NCBI GenBank assembly: GCA_029891385.1
Contig: CM057231.1
Location: 20,615,300 to 20,679,299, forward strand
Length of the DNA stretch: 64,000 bases
Source: Erythroxylum novogranatense
Lineage: Eukaryota > Streptophyta > Magnoliopsida > Malpighiales > Erythroxylaceae
Reading direction: 5' to 3'
Shown piece after piece: positions 23,521 to 33,896 of this stretch. Positions within the stretch are counted from its first letter, which is position 1. Each line of letters begins with the position of its first letter. Below the pieces are notes generated by a model that saw only the letters and a program-made list of their open reading frames with translations, was not told where the DNA came from and did not search any database. The position numbers and the translations under genes were made by a program.

Positions 23521-24930
23521 GAAATGTGGTAGATTCATCTGATTCTTAGATATTAAATTCAAGAGCTACTGACCATGTTTGCAATTCTTTGCAGGGGTTC
23601 CAACAGAAGAAAAGACTACCTAAAGGCTAGTTTTAAGTCAAGATAGCAGATGGATCCTATGTTTTAGCATAATCAATGGGAATAGTTATCTTAGACTTTC
23701 CTAGTGGTCATAGGTTATATTTGAAGGATGTATATTACATCCCAATGATTGTAAGGAACATGATTTCTATTTTTGGTCTAATAAAATGTGGTTATTCCTT
23801 ATATTTTGAAAGTGTTGTTTCAATATATGAGAATAAGGATTTCATTTATAATGTGATAATTAAATAGGCATTATTATTTATAGAACCTATAACAGGCTCA
23901 TTGAACATCACATAATTAATAAAACCAATACAATCCAATGACTCTAGCATTAATTTAAAATATCAGTGGCATTTAAGAATGAGACATATCAATTAGAAAA
24001 GACTTGACAGGTTAGTGAAAGATGGGATCCTTGCGGGCTTGGATAATGATCCATTACCCACCTCTGAATCTTGTATTGAAGGAAAAATGACCAAGGCCTC
24101 ATTTCCTTCTAAAGGAAACAAATCTGAATCCACATTGGACCTAGTACATACTGATGTATGTGGGCCCATGAACATACAAGCTAGAGGAGGTTATGAATAC
24201 TTGATAACCTTTACAAATGATTCCTCTAGGCATGGATATTTGTATTTGATGTGTAAAAAGAGTGAGCCCTTTGAAAAGTTCAAAGAATTCAATGTTAAAG
24301 CTGAGAAGCAGCTAGGCAAGCTATTAAAACAACTTCTATCAGATTGAGGTGGTGAGTATTTATCTGGAAAGTTCTAATAATTTTTAATTGATAATGGAAC
24401 TGCTTCTAACTTGTCTGCTTCTCGAACACCTTAACAGAATGGTGTAGTAAAGAGGAGGAATATGACTCTATTAGAAATGGTAAGATCATTGATATCCTAC
24501 ACTAGCCTTCCAAAATCATTTTGTGGATATACCATACAAACGACATATCTTCTTAACTTTGCTCCATCCAAATCGATGCCTAAAACATCTAGGGGGTTAT
24601 GGATTAGCTAAGTGCCTTCATTGCGGCATTTAAGGTCGTAAGGCTACCTAGCTTATGTTCTAAGGCTTGAATCCATAAAGACGAAACCAAGGTCAGAAGT
24701 ATATTTTTTTGTAGGATATCCTATGAGTACATGAGAGTACTATTTTTACAGTCTTCAAGACATAAAGATATTTGTGTCTACAAATGCAACCTTTTTAGAG
24801 GAAGAATTTATGGGAAATCATAAAGAAAGAAGTGAAGTAGTACTAAAGGAGTTAGCTATTTCATCTAAGCCAAAAGTTGATTTGGATATAGCAAAACAAG
24901 ATGTCAAAATTGATTCAAAAGTTGAATCAA
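23521..24930 (+). pseudogene. Copia-2 protease and integrase remnant
   Basis: The protease active site reads NSRATDHVCNS near 23553 where the family has DSGATDHVCN. Asp-to-Asn and Gly-to-Arg, both G-to-A changes, destroy it. Then come LYLKDVYYIPMIVRNMIS and a GAG-pre-integrase region WHLRMRHIN (His/Cys zinc motif). The integrase core has LDLVHTDVCGPM (first Asp, about 24140) and GGYEYLITFTNDSSRHGYLY. The second-Asp region reads LLSD*GGEYLS, with a stop in place of R. The last-Glu region reads PQQNGVVKRRN with E changed to K. All catalytic centres are damaged. Confidence 0.88.
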
Positions 24931-26636
24931 AATAGCAGCGTGAACATCAAGTAGTGCCCAGACATAATGGGAGGGTTGTGAGACAACTAGACAGGTATCT
25001 AGGTCTAGGAGAAGGCATAATTGCCATCTTAGACCAAGAAGAAATGGATCCCAATACATATACACAAGCTATTAATGATATTAATGCAGAAAATGGCTCA
25101 AGACGATGGAATTGAAAATAGATTCCATGTACACCAATGAAGTTTGGATCCTTGTAGATCCACCACCAAATGCAAAGGCAATAGGGTGTAAATGGATCTA
25201 CAAAAGGAAAAGAGGATCTGATGGAAAGGTAGAGACTTTTAAAGCTAGATTGGTAGCTAAAGGCTATACTCAAAAGGAGGGTATAGACTATGAGGAGACT
25301 TTTGCTCCAATTGCTATGCTTAAGTCCATTAGAATTCTTTTGTCTGTAGCAGTCTATTTCGATTACGAAATATAGAAAATGGACGTCAAGACCGCATTTC
25401 TTAATAAGGATCTTAAGGAGACCATTTATATGGCCCAACCAGGAGTATTTGTTGAGCCAGGTAATAAGCATAAGGTATTTAAATTGCAAAGGTCCATTTA
25501 TGGACTTAAGCAAACATCTAGGTCTTGGAACATTAGTTTTGATAATTTTATCAAAACCTATGGGTTCATACAAAACCTAGATGAACCTTGTTTCTATAAA
25601 AGGATACAAGAAGGCAAGGTTATTTTCCTAATTCTATATGTCAATGACATTCTACTAATTGGGAATGATGTAAAAATGTTATCTACGGTCAAAGGATGGC
25701 TAAACGAGTAATTCACAATGAAGGATTTAGGAGAGGCTAACTATGTTCTAGAGATCAAACTTATAAGAGATCATAAGAACAAACAGATATCCTTGTCTCA
25801 ATTAACCTACATTGAGAACATGCTCAATAAGTTTGTCAGGCAGGATGCTAAGAGGGGTTCACACCTACTAGATATGGAATCAAACTTTCAAAGGAGAAAG
25901 CACCTAAGACCAAAAAAGAGGTCGAACGCATGTATAACATTTCGTATGCTTTGACAGTTAGAAGTTTAATGTATGCTATGCTTTACACTAGACCAGATAT
26001 CTGTTACGTAGTGGGACTGGTAAGCAGATTCCAATCTAATCTAAGAATGAAACTTTGGACTGCAGTTAAGTGCATACTAAAGTATCTTCGTAAGACGAAG
26101 AACTTAATGCTTATTTACTCTAGAAGTAACCTTATTCTGACAAGATATACAGATTCTAATTTCCAATCAGATGTTGATTCAAGGAAATCAACTTCTAGTT
26201 CTATATTTGTTTCAGGAGGTGGAGCTATAGTCTGGAGGAGTGTCAAGCAATATTGTGTTGTCGATTCGACTATAGAGTTTGAGTATGTTGCTGCTTGTGA
26301 AGTAGTAAAAGAAATAGTTTGACTTCGTAAGTTCTTAAATGATTTGGAGGTAGTTCCTGAGGAAAAAAAATCCATTACACTTTATTGTGATAATAGTAGG
26401 GTAGTGTCTAATTCTAGAGAACCTCGGAACCATAAAGTTGCGAAACACATTGAGAGAAAGTATCATTTCATAAGGAAGATAATACAACGTGGCTAGGTGA
26501 ATGTGGTAAAGATTACTACAGAGCAAAACCTTGCTAATCCATTTACGAAGACATTATCTAAAAAGACTTTTAAGGGTCACCTAAGAAGGATGGGAATGAG
26601 GGATATGTCAAACTTGCTTTAAGGTAAGTGAGAGAT
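24931..26636 (+). pseudogene. Copia-2 reverse transcriptase and RNase H remnant
   Basis: RT has MELKIDSMYTNEVWILVDPP, IGCKWIYKRKRGSDG, RLVAKGYTQKEGIDYEETFA and MDVKTAFLN. The catalytic motif is YVNDILLIGND (near 25640) instead of YVDD, an Asp-to-Asn change. The Trp before KMDVKT is a TAG stop at about 25373. RNase H follows: YTRPDICYVVGLVSRFQSN, YTDSNFQSDVDSRKSTS and VDSTIEFEYVAACE. The last conserved block (NPFTKTLSKKTFKGH...) ends near 26600, just before a polypurine tract (AAGTGAGAGAT, 26625-26636). It is a different copia family from Copia-1 and Copia-3 but the same general lineage. It is inactive. Confidence 0.92.
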
Positions 26637-26798
26637 TCTTGGAGTTATGTAAATTGAGTGGCCTAGAAAGCAAGTGTATTTACATATAACTTAATCTTCT
26701 CCCAGTTACTTTGGTAATTAAAATATTTATTATTAATAAAACAAAAGAGTTTGGTTTTATTTGTATGAGCATTATATAACTAGTCGTAAGATACTAAG
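26637..26798 (+). repeat. Copia LTR, piece 1 of 3
   Basis: It starts TCTTGGAGTTATG (expected TGTTGG) right after the Copia-2 polypurine tract and runs to the CTAAG target site of LTR-A at 26794-26798. It continues at 32099. Confidence 0.7.
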
Positions 26799-27513
26799 TG
26801 TTGGATCCCGATCTTAAAGTGGAAATTTAGAGTTATTACTTGAAATAAGATGAGTATTATTTGTTATAGATGTTATTGTGCCTTAATAAAATATGGGTTT
26901 GTGTATGACTTTGAATTATGAATTGGTATATGGATGATTATGAAATGAGAATGTGAGTTAAGTATGGATGATGAGTACAGAAACTTTAAGCATGAACCAT
27001 GGTTATATATGTAAGATATTATGGAAAAGCAAGAGAGGATCTTGGTAAATGACAAGATGCTATTGAATGTAATAAATCGTATGAATTGAGGTTAAGTGTT
27101 GGATGATTTCCAATGGCAAATTGAATTGTTCGAATGAGGTTGTAATAGAAGAAGTGAAGTTGGGATGGATGTTAAGTTTGCATGAGGATAAAAATGTGTA
27201 TGCTGATTCAAGGGAAATTCAGGAATCATTGAAATAGAATTGGCTAAAGTTGCCTTCTTTGAAGTTGTAGCTTGTTCTTTTATCTTTACAACGATACTAA
27301 GTATGCAAGTTTTCGAGATCGGAGTTGAGATTTATGCTTATTACAAGCTAGGATATCGTGGTAAACAAAATTCCCGGACCTTTAGAGTTTGTGAAGTGAT
27401 ATCGGACTAGGAAAAGTTGATTTTTGGTAAAATATGAGTAAATGGGAAGTTAGGATGGGTTTAGGACCCTTTGGAGGGGTCTTGGAGGGTGAAAATTTTG
27501 TTATAACCGAAAG

Positions 27514-27620
27514 TTACACGGTCTGCCCGTGTGAATTTACACGGGTCGTGTATTTTCCAATAGCAGAACAAAATTTCACTGAGGTTACACTACCGACTGT
27601 AATTTCACACGGTCCGTGTG
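27514..27620 (+). repeat. CACGG...CCGTG palindromic repeats in LTR-A
   Basis: TTACACGGTCTGCCCGTGTG, TTTACACGGGTCGTGTA and TTTCACACGGTCCGTGTG occur within about 100 bp, each able to fold on itself. They differ in sequence from the CGCGACG palindromes of LTR-B and G3 but resemble them in design. Confidence 0.7.
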
Positions 27621-28170
27621 TTTTGGACCTTTTAATGATAGATTTTCAAATTTTGGTCTTCATGAAATTTGTATTCCTAGATATCTAATTTCTAATGGTC
27701 CAATAACTAAGTCAATTCGACATCTATAGTGAGAGTTATAGCGTTTGCGCCAAAGCATGTTCGATTGGAATCAGAACATGAACATGTTGGGTTTGTTGAG
27801 CCATAACTCTTTTGTCCGACCTTATATTGAGGTGATTATTGATGAGTTAGATTTATAACAAGTTTTTATACCTCTCCAAGAAAATATGTATCATTTGGAG
27901 TTAAATTGAAAAAGTTTGATTGAAAAGTTATGAGAGGTCGGTTAGAAGAGCATGATTTCAATATGTGCACGCTTTAGCGTTTTAATCGTATCGGGAGCTA
28001 TAGGGCTCCGATGGGGATGATTCTTTCTTTAAAATGATCAAGAGATATAGAGGTTAATGTTTGGTATTATAGAAATAAGATGAACCATTTATAACTAAGC
28101 TGATTTTCTTGGAATACGCTCACGTCTTATGTTAATCGGAACGATTTGTTCCTTCTGATTTTGCTACTTT

Positions 28171-28763
28171 CCTTTCTCATCCGACCTTGTCCAATCTTTT
28201 TCTTATATCTTTTCCATCCGACATCCGACTGACTTGGTTTTCAAAGCATTGGATTCCTAAGAAAATTAATTACATTTTTATGGGAAATTATGAATTTTAA
28301 AGATTTAATTGAGGAAGATAGTTTGAATCAAAGTGAGTCGGGAAATTTTCTGAACATAGTTTTGTATTTTGAGAAATTCTCGATCAGTGGTGATCCGATT
28401 GAAGTGATCTCTGAAGTTGTAGCTTGTTCTTTTATCTTTACAAAGATATCAAGTATGCAAGTTTTCGAGATCGGAGTTGAGATTTATGCTTATTACAAGC
28501 TAGGATGTCGTGGTAAATGAAATTCCTTTCTCATCCGACCTTGTCCAATCTTTTGCTTATATCTTTTCCGTCTGACATCCGATTGAATTAGTTTTTAAAT
28601 CGTTGGATTCTTAAGAAAATTAATTACATTTTTATGGGAAATTATGAATTTTAGAGATTTAATTGAGGAAGATAGTTTGAATCAAAATGAGTCCGTAAAT
28701 GTTCTGAACATAGTTCTGTATTTTGAGAAATTCTCGATCAATGGTGATCCGATTGAAGTGATC
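28171..28763 (+). repeat. 354-bp direct tandem duplication in LTR-A
   Basis: Unit 1 starts CCTTTCTCATCCGACC at 28171 and unit 2 the same at 28525. Unit 2 runs to about 28763 (GATTGAAGTGATC). By eye the units are about 90 percent identical. The 3' end of unit 1 (about 28400-28518) also closely matches 27255-27365, so an earlier copy event is visible as well. Confidence 0.9.
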
Positions 28764-29343
28764 CTTAAGGCTAAATAAAATTAAGACATAGGGCTACAAG
28801 TAATATGAAGAAATGAAATTTCAATTTAGCCCCTAAGACTTTCAATTTCTGAATTGAATTCGGGTTTTAGTGTTCAGTCATGGATTAGAAAGATATGAAT
28901 GTATTTTGGCCATAACCTTTGCTCTAGTTATCCAAATGAGGTAATTCTTAATTTGGATTAAACTAGAGAAATAGGGATGCAATTTTTATGAAGAAATAGA
29001 GTTTCAATTTTGTCCTTAAAAATGTCAATTTTTGGATGGAAATAACGTGCTGGAAAATGATTTAGCATAAGATATGTCCAAACTGTTTGGGGCATAACTT
29101 TTGGTGTAGTCCACCAAATTAAATGATTTTGGTGGTGTTAGGAAATTAAGACAATAAGGAACAATTCTTTAGAAGGAAGTTTTAGCAAATTCCTTCAAAT
29201 TGATGATTAGAAAATTGTCCTAAAGTTGCTTGAATTGAATGGAATGTTAAGGGCAATTTTGGAAGAACATATAAGGAATTAAGAAGTTAGGCCAAAGTGG
29301 AAGGGCGTTTTGGTCTTTTGTCACTCATTAAATGACATGGCCC

Positions 29344-29348
29344 TATAA
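29344..29348 (+). promoter_or_regulatory. Possible TATA box of LTR-A
   Basis: CCCTATAAGAAAC, in a context like that of the LTR-D TATA box (both follow TAAATGACATGGC). A purine-rich stretch (29395-29480) and the predicted donor at 29597 follow. Confidence 0.45.
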
Positions 29349-30531
29349 GAAACAAATGGTTGTCATTTTATGAAGGAAAAACTCGACCCTTAAGGAAAGA
29401 AAGAAGAGAATAAAAAGAGAGAAGAAGAGAAGCTCATTCGGATGGGAGGAAGGAAGAAAGAAAAGAGGGAGAAAGGTAGGGTTTCAAAATTTCATGGGTG
29501 TCTAGGGTGATTTTTCGTTCATTTCAAGTGAAAAAATAAGGAAGAGGATGAAAGCTTCCCATGGGGTCTTGAAAATCCGAAAATATGAAGAATAAGGTAA
29601 GAGAAATTTGTGAGCTTTGAGATTTTCTTGAGTTTTTAGTTGTTTTAGCATGGAAATGATATGGGTTTGTGGATTATGAGCTCAATTTTGAATATTACAC
29701 GTTGTAATTGGATCAATTTTGGATGACAAGTAATTAGGGTTTATGTCAATTTTGTGATTTGGAGATTTTAGAAATTCTTGCTTTAGATAGCTTGGAAAAA
29801 TGATGATTATGGGTTTCCCATAGTTAATTTTGAGGATAATGCTAATTATGATGTTGAATTTGGATGATTATGGCTTAGGAAATTTTCATTTGGAGGAAAG
29901 AAGGAAGAAATGGAAAAAGTGATGCCTTGGACAAGTTGCTAGCATGGAAATAAGGTGGGTAATGTGTTTATAATTTGAATTATAAGCTACTATGTGTTCT
30001 TGAAAAATAAGGAAAGGGAAAAGAGTTTTTAAATGTTTATTTTGATTGATTAAAATCCCATGCCTTTGGGAAATGATTTAAGAAAGTGAAATTTTAATCG
30101 AATTTGTTATTTTTTTGAAATATTTAAATAAGTTGAGAATTTGGCTTTAATTGATGATGTTATTGTTTTTGATCAAAAAGGTGAAATTGTTACATGAATT
30201 ATGGATAATGATTGTGCATTTGTGAATTTGATATTATTTGAATTATGATTTGAAGAAATTACTTCGATTTATGCATTCTTTGTGTTTGAGTGATTAAGAT
30301 TTTCGATATGTGAAACTATATGATACGATGTTCGATTATGACATAACATGAAAAGTTTCAATTTCGAAATATGCCTTCAGGCAATTTGATTTTCAAGCAT
30401 GAATATGTATTATATGGGTTTAGTTAGATCCCTTAAGTGAGTCAGTGCACTATCTCTTTTTAACTAAAGCCTTTTTCCGGCTGCCCGTTAGTGGCACTGG
30501 AGTTCCGATTTCGGACTCCTATAAGTCACGG

Positions 30532-30562
30532 CTACACCGGACCGCTAAGCGGGAAGGTGTAG
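30532..30562 (+). promoter_or_regulatory. Conserved LTR hairpin (LTR-A, copy 1)
   Basis: Arms CTACACC / GGTGTAG, internal loop GGA / GAA, inner helix CCGC / GCGG. Compared with LTR-B both helices change on both sides (A-T to C-G in the outer helix; CCAT/ATGG to CCGC/GCGG in the inner one). An extra outer pairing ACGG / CCGT brackets it. Confidence 0.7.
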
Positions 30563-30578
30563 TACGTTCCGTTCACGG

Positions 30579-30609
30579 CTACACAGGACTGCTATGAGGG
30601 AATGTTCAG
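30579..30609 (+). promoter_or_regulatory. Conserved LTR hairpin (LTR-A, copy 2, decayed)
   Basis: A second copy 47 bp downstream of the first: arms CTACACA / TGTTCAG, internal loop GGA / GAA, inner helix CTGC / GAGG with mismatches. Flanks (CACGG before, TACGTTCCGTT after) match copy 1, so this is a tandem duplication of a unit of about 47 bp. Confidence 0.6.
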
Positions 30610-32093
30610 TACGTTCCGTTTTAGACCGACCCAAACTGTTTTGATATATTATGTGTTTTGATTTGTGTTTATGTGTTTTGCATTCATGTTTTTGAATTTT
30701 GCCTATGATTTGTGAAAATTTTGAGAAATTGTGGAAGGAGAAAGTGAAATTTTCAATCATGAGTTTTTGGGAAACTGTTTATGAATGAATTTGAAAGGTT
30801 GAAAAGTTTCAGAAAAGCTTTTGATAAATTCTTTATTGTGAAATTTTAAATAAAGTGGAAAATGAGCTTTGCAAAATGTTTTTGCTTATTGTTCATTTTA
30901 TAAACATATTATCCACGAGCTATCTAACTCACCCCCCCTTTCATCCCCATCTCCAGGTATTCGTATAGCAGATCGGATGAAAGACGGTCAAGACGTCATA
31001 TCGACTTTTGCATGTTTTCGTAATTTGTATAAGTTAGATTTTGAGTAACTTAGATTTTAGTATTGATTTGTATATGGCTTGAAATGCCATTTATGCTTAC
31101 GAAGTATTTAGTTCATGATGTATATGAATTTGTGTATGGAAATGAGCTATGGGATTTGTAAATGAATTATGGACTTGTGTATGGATTGGAGATATAAAAC
31201 TTGTGTGATTATGGAATATGACTTGTGATTATATATAGATATGATTGGGTGTATTTGGATTGAATGAGGAATTTGAATATGGATGTTTTTGATTTGGTTT
31301 GCGAATTATTAAAGTGTTTTAGAAATAGGATTGAGTTTGTATATGCTGAGATTCTGGACGGGAGATTCCGATGATTCTGAGTTTTGATTGGGTATTATAG
31401 ACGTGTACATTTTCCAATTGCAGGTTTTGGGTTTTGTATAATGCAGCCGTTATGCTACCGAAATTTTGATAGAATTGGTTGTATGGCTTTTGTAAAAGAT
31501 GATTTTTGTGTTATGATATGAATAAGAAGATGATTAAGGATGGAGACTTTGGATGTACAAGAAGTTTGTTACGCTTTGAGAAATTGATTAAGGATAATTT
31601 CCAAGAAAAGGGAAATTATATGGATTAAAAATTTTTTACACCGGTTTTAATCCATTTTGGATATGAATAGTCCAAGGTTTCCAACGCTATTTCTAAGATA
31701 TTTGTTTCGGATGTCGGATTCGGTTTTATTTGCTTCGATTCGATCCATTTTTGATTCCACTTTTGATTTTTGTTTTCGCCTTATGTATCCACTACGGATT
31801 CCTTCGCTTTATGATTCCTAATATTCGATTTCGGTTTGATTCGTTTCCGCTTTTAAGTTCGATTCAAATTTCCAATTACATTTGTATTTGATTCAATTTC
31901 CTTGACTTTCGCATTCGATTCCGCTTTTGTTTTGCGTTTCGTTTTGTTCGTTTGTGGCTTTGCTTTGATTCGTTTGTATTTTGTTTCCGCATTTTGTTAT
32001 TCTATTCGCTTTCGGATTCGATTTGTTCAATTTGATTGCGCTTGGTTTCTGCTTTTCCCAGTTGGGATCCGATCTCTGGATCGGGTCCCAACA

Positions 32094-33896
32094 CTAAGAT
32101 TCTTTTGTAAGTAGAATACATATACATGGAGATGTATAGGAAACATGTATATTATTAGAATCTAAATCAATTGATTCATAGTTGAATAATCAAGTTGGTC
32201 ACTTGATTATGGTTTAGACTGTAGTGTTGCAATTTATCTCTGTGTAAGTAAAGGAGTTTACTTCAAGAAAATGATGAGTTTCATATCATGATAGTTGTTA
32301 ACTATCGATAATGGCACTATTAAATGAATGTGGAATCACATATGTTTTCAAAGAATAAAGTAGGTCCTTACTTTAATCTTAAAACATACACCTTAGTATT
32401 CTTTTATTGCGAACCACAATCTTGATGAGTAGTGAACTCATATGTGTGTCATTATAATTCTTAATATGATCGGAATGGTTTTTTATAAAGTATCAATCCA
32501 GTGTTTGCATGTTAGAATTATTATTTGAAATATGTATAAGGGAACACTCACTCAAATAAAGAGTTTATAAATATATCATCAATTTTAGATGTTTTATAGA
32601 GATTGGCGATTAAACTGGCATCAGTAGTTTGATGGACTAGCTATACATCAAGTCTTAATACCAAAATGAGATCTTGTGTGTTAATCACCATATACAGTGA
32701 AGTGGGAGATCAAGAAAAAATCCTAACAAAAGGGCAAAATGGTAATTTTATCCTTTATTGTGCAGATGGTTATAATATGGTTCATAATAAAGTTTGCAAT
32801 TGGACATCCTATTTGAAACATGTGTTCTCATAATATTTAGTAATTCAAGAGTTTAACTAATTATCTTTAGTGGAATGGCATTTGGTTAATAGGCTGGAAT
32901 TAATTCTTATGAGATTAAATTAATTCTGGGCTTATTGGACTTGAATTATATAAGTCCAATTAGAATCCCCACTATGCTTCTAGGAAGGTTATCAAGCAAA
33001 GTAAGAAATATAAATAGAGGTTACCATAAACAAAAAAGAAGAAAAGACCGAATTAGATTCGGAATAATAATACCAGAACAATTTAATTAAGAGTTAATTG
33101 AATGAGGTTTTAAGCTTATGATTAAAAGTTAGGCTCACTCTAATTAAGTGTTAATTAGAAGCCTTAAGTGAAAATTTAATATTGGTCTAGATTTTGGTTT
33201 GATTTTAATAATTAGATTAATTAAATTAAAAATTTTTGTAAAGACAAAAAGGGAAAGCAAAAAATTGAAACTACATGATGTGGTTTTCAATTTTATGTAG
33301 CTAATTTTTATGGCTGCACATTTAGCATTGAATTGCTAAATATAAGGTGAGTTTTTATCATGCTTCATCATCATTAAATGGTTTAATGATGTCTTCATTA
33401 TATGGTTTAATGATCTTGTCACTAAATGATTTAATGGTTGTCATTTAATGTTGGCATGTAGAAAAACTTGTAAACCTTTTAGCATTCTTTTGATTAAAGA
33501 AGGGAATAATGCATTTGATGTTCTCTCTCCCTTCTTTCAATTATTAACCGAAAATGAGTGTCTTGCTTTTTATTTATTGTCTTTTGTCTTTTCATTTAGC
33601 CATATTAAACAAATGAGGTCTTATTTATTGCTCTCTCTTTCATTTTTGAGAAAGAGAAAGAGGTGGTGCAATGGTTGGAATTACACACTTCTTTCTTTCA
33701 TGATCGAAATTAGCAAAGAGAGAGTCTCTTAGTTTTGTTTCTTTCAACTAAGGTAAACTTCTACAATATTTCTTCTCCTTTCTTACTAACCAAGTTGTCC
33801 ACGGAGAGCAAGTGGTAGATCGGATTGGTTGAGCATACAATAGCAAGGAGATGATACAATAATAAGGAAAGGATATCATAGCGAGGAGTCAAAGCT
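32094..33896 (+). repeat. Copia LTR, piece 2 of 3
   Basis: It continues from 26798 (CTAAG duplicated) with ATTCTTTTGTAAGTAGAATA and runs to the AAGCT target site of G1 (33892-33896). It has no coding content. The transcribed part is probably near 33500-33760. Short ORFs here (for example 33448-33732) are chance. Confidence 0.65.

Larger units (their letters stand above)
29597..30956 (+). other. Predicted LTR intron (LTR-A)
   Basis: Donor AATAAG|GTAAGAG at 29597. Acceptor with a strong pyrimidine tract, CATCCCCATCTCCAG|GT, ending at 30956. Length about 1.36 kb. The two hairpins at 30532-30609 lie near its 3' end. Confidence 0.45.
26799..32093 (+). mobile_element. Solo LTR-A, 5.3 kb
   Basis: It starts TGTTGGATCCCGATC and ends GGATCGGGTCCCAACA; the termini are inverted repeats. 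The 5-bp duplication CTAAG lies on both sides (26794-26798 and 32094-32098), and there is no PBS, PPT or coding domain inside, so it is a solo LTR of 5295 bp. A TATAA at 29344 and intron-like sites at 29597 and 30956 give plus orientation. It contains palindromic CACGG/CCGTG repeats (27514-27620), a 354-bp tandem duplication (28171-28763) and two copies of the conserved hairpin. It inserted into the 3' LTR of Copia-2. Confidence 0.9.

Noticed and set aside
24947..25573. Minus-strand ORF of 208 codons, among the longest in the window
   Set aside because: It is the antisense shadow of the Copia-2 reverse transcriptase, which shows the real family motifs on the plus strand.
30532..30609. Hairpin considered as a hammerhead or other self-cleaving ribozyme (as in plant retrozymes)
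   Set aside because: The CTGATGA and GAAA core boxes and a cleavage-site helix are not present; only a hairpin with a purine internal loop is supported.
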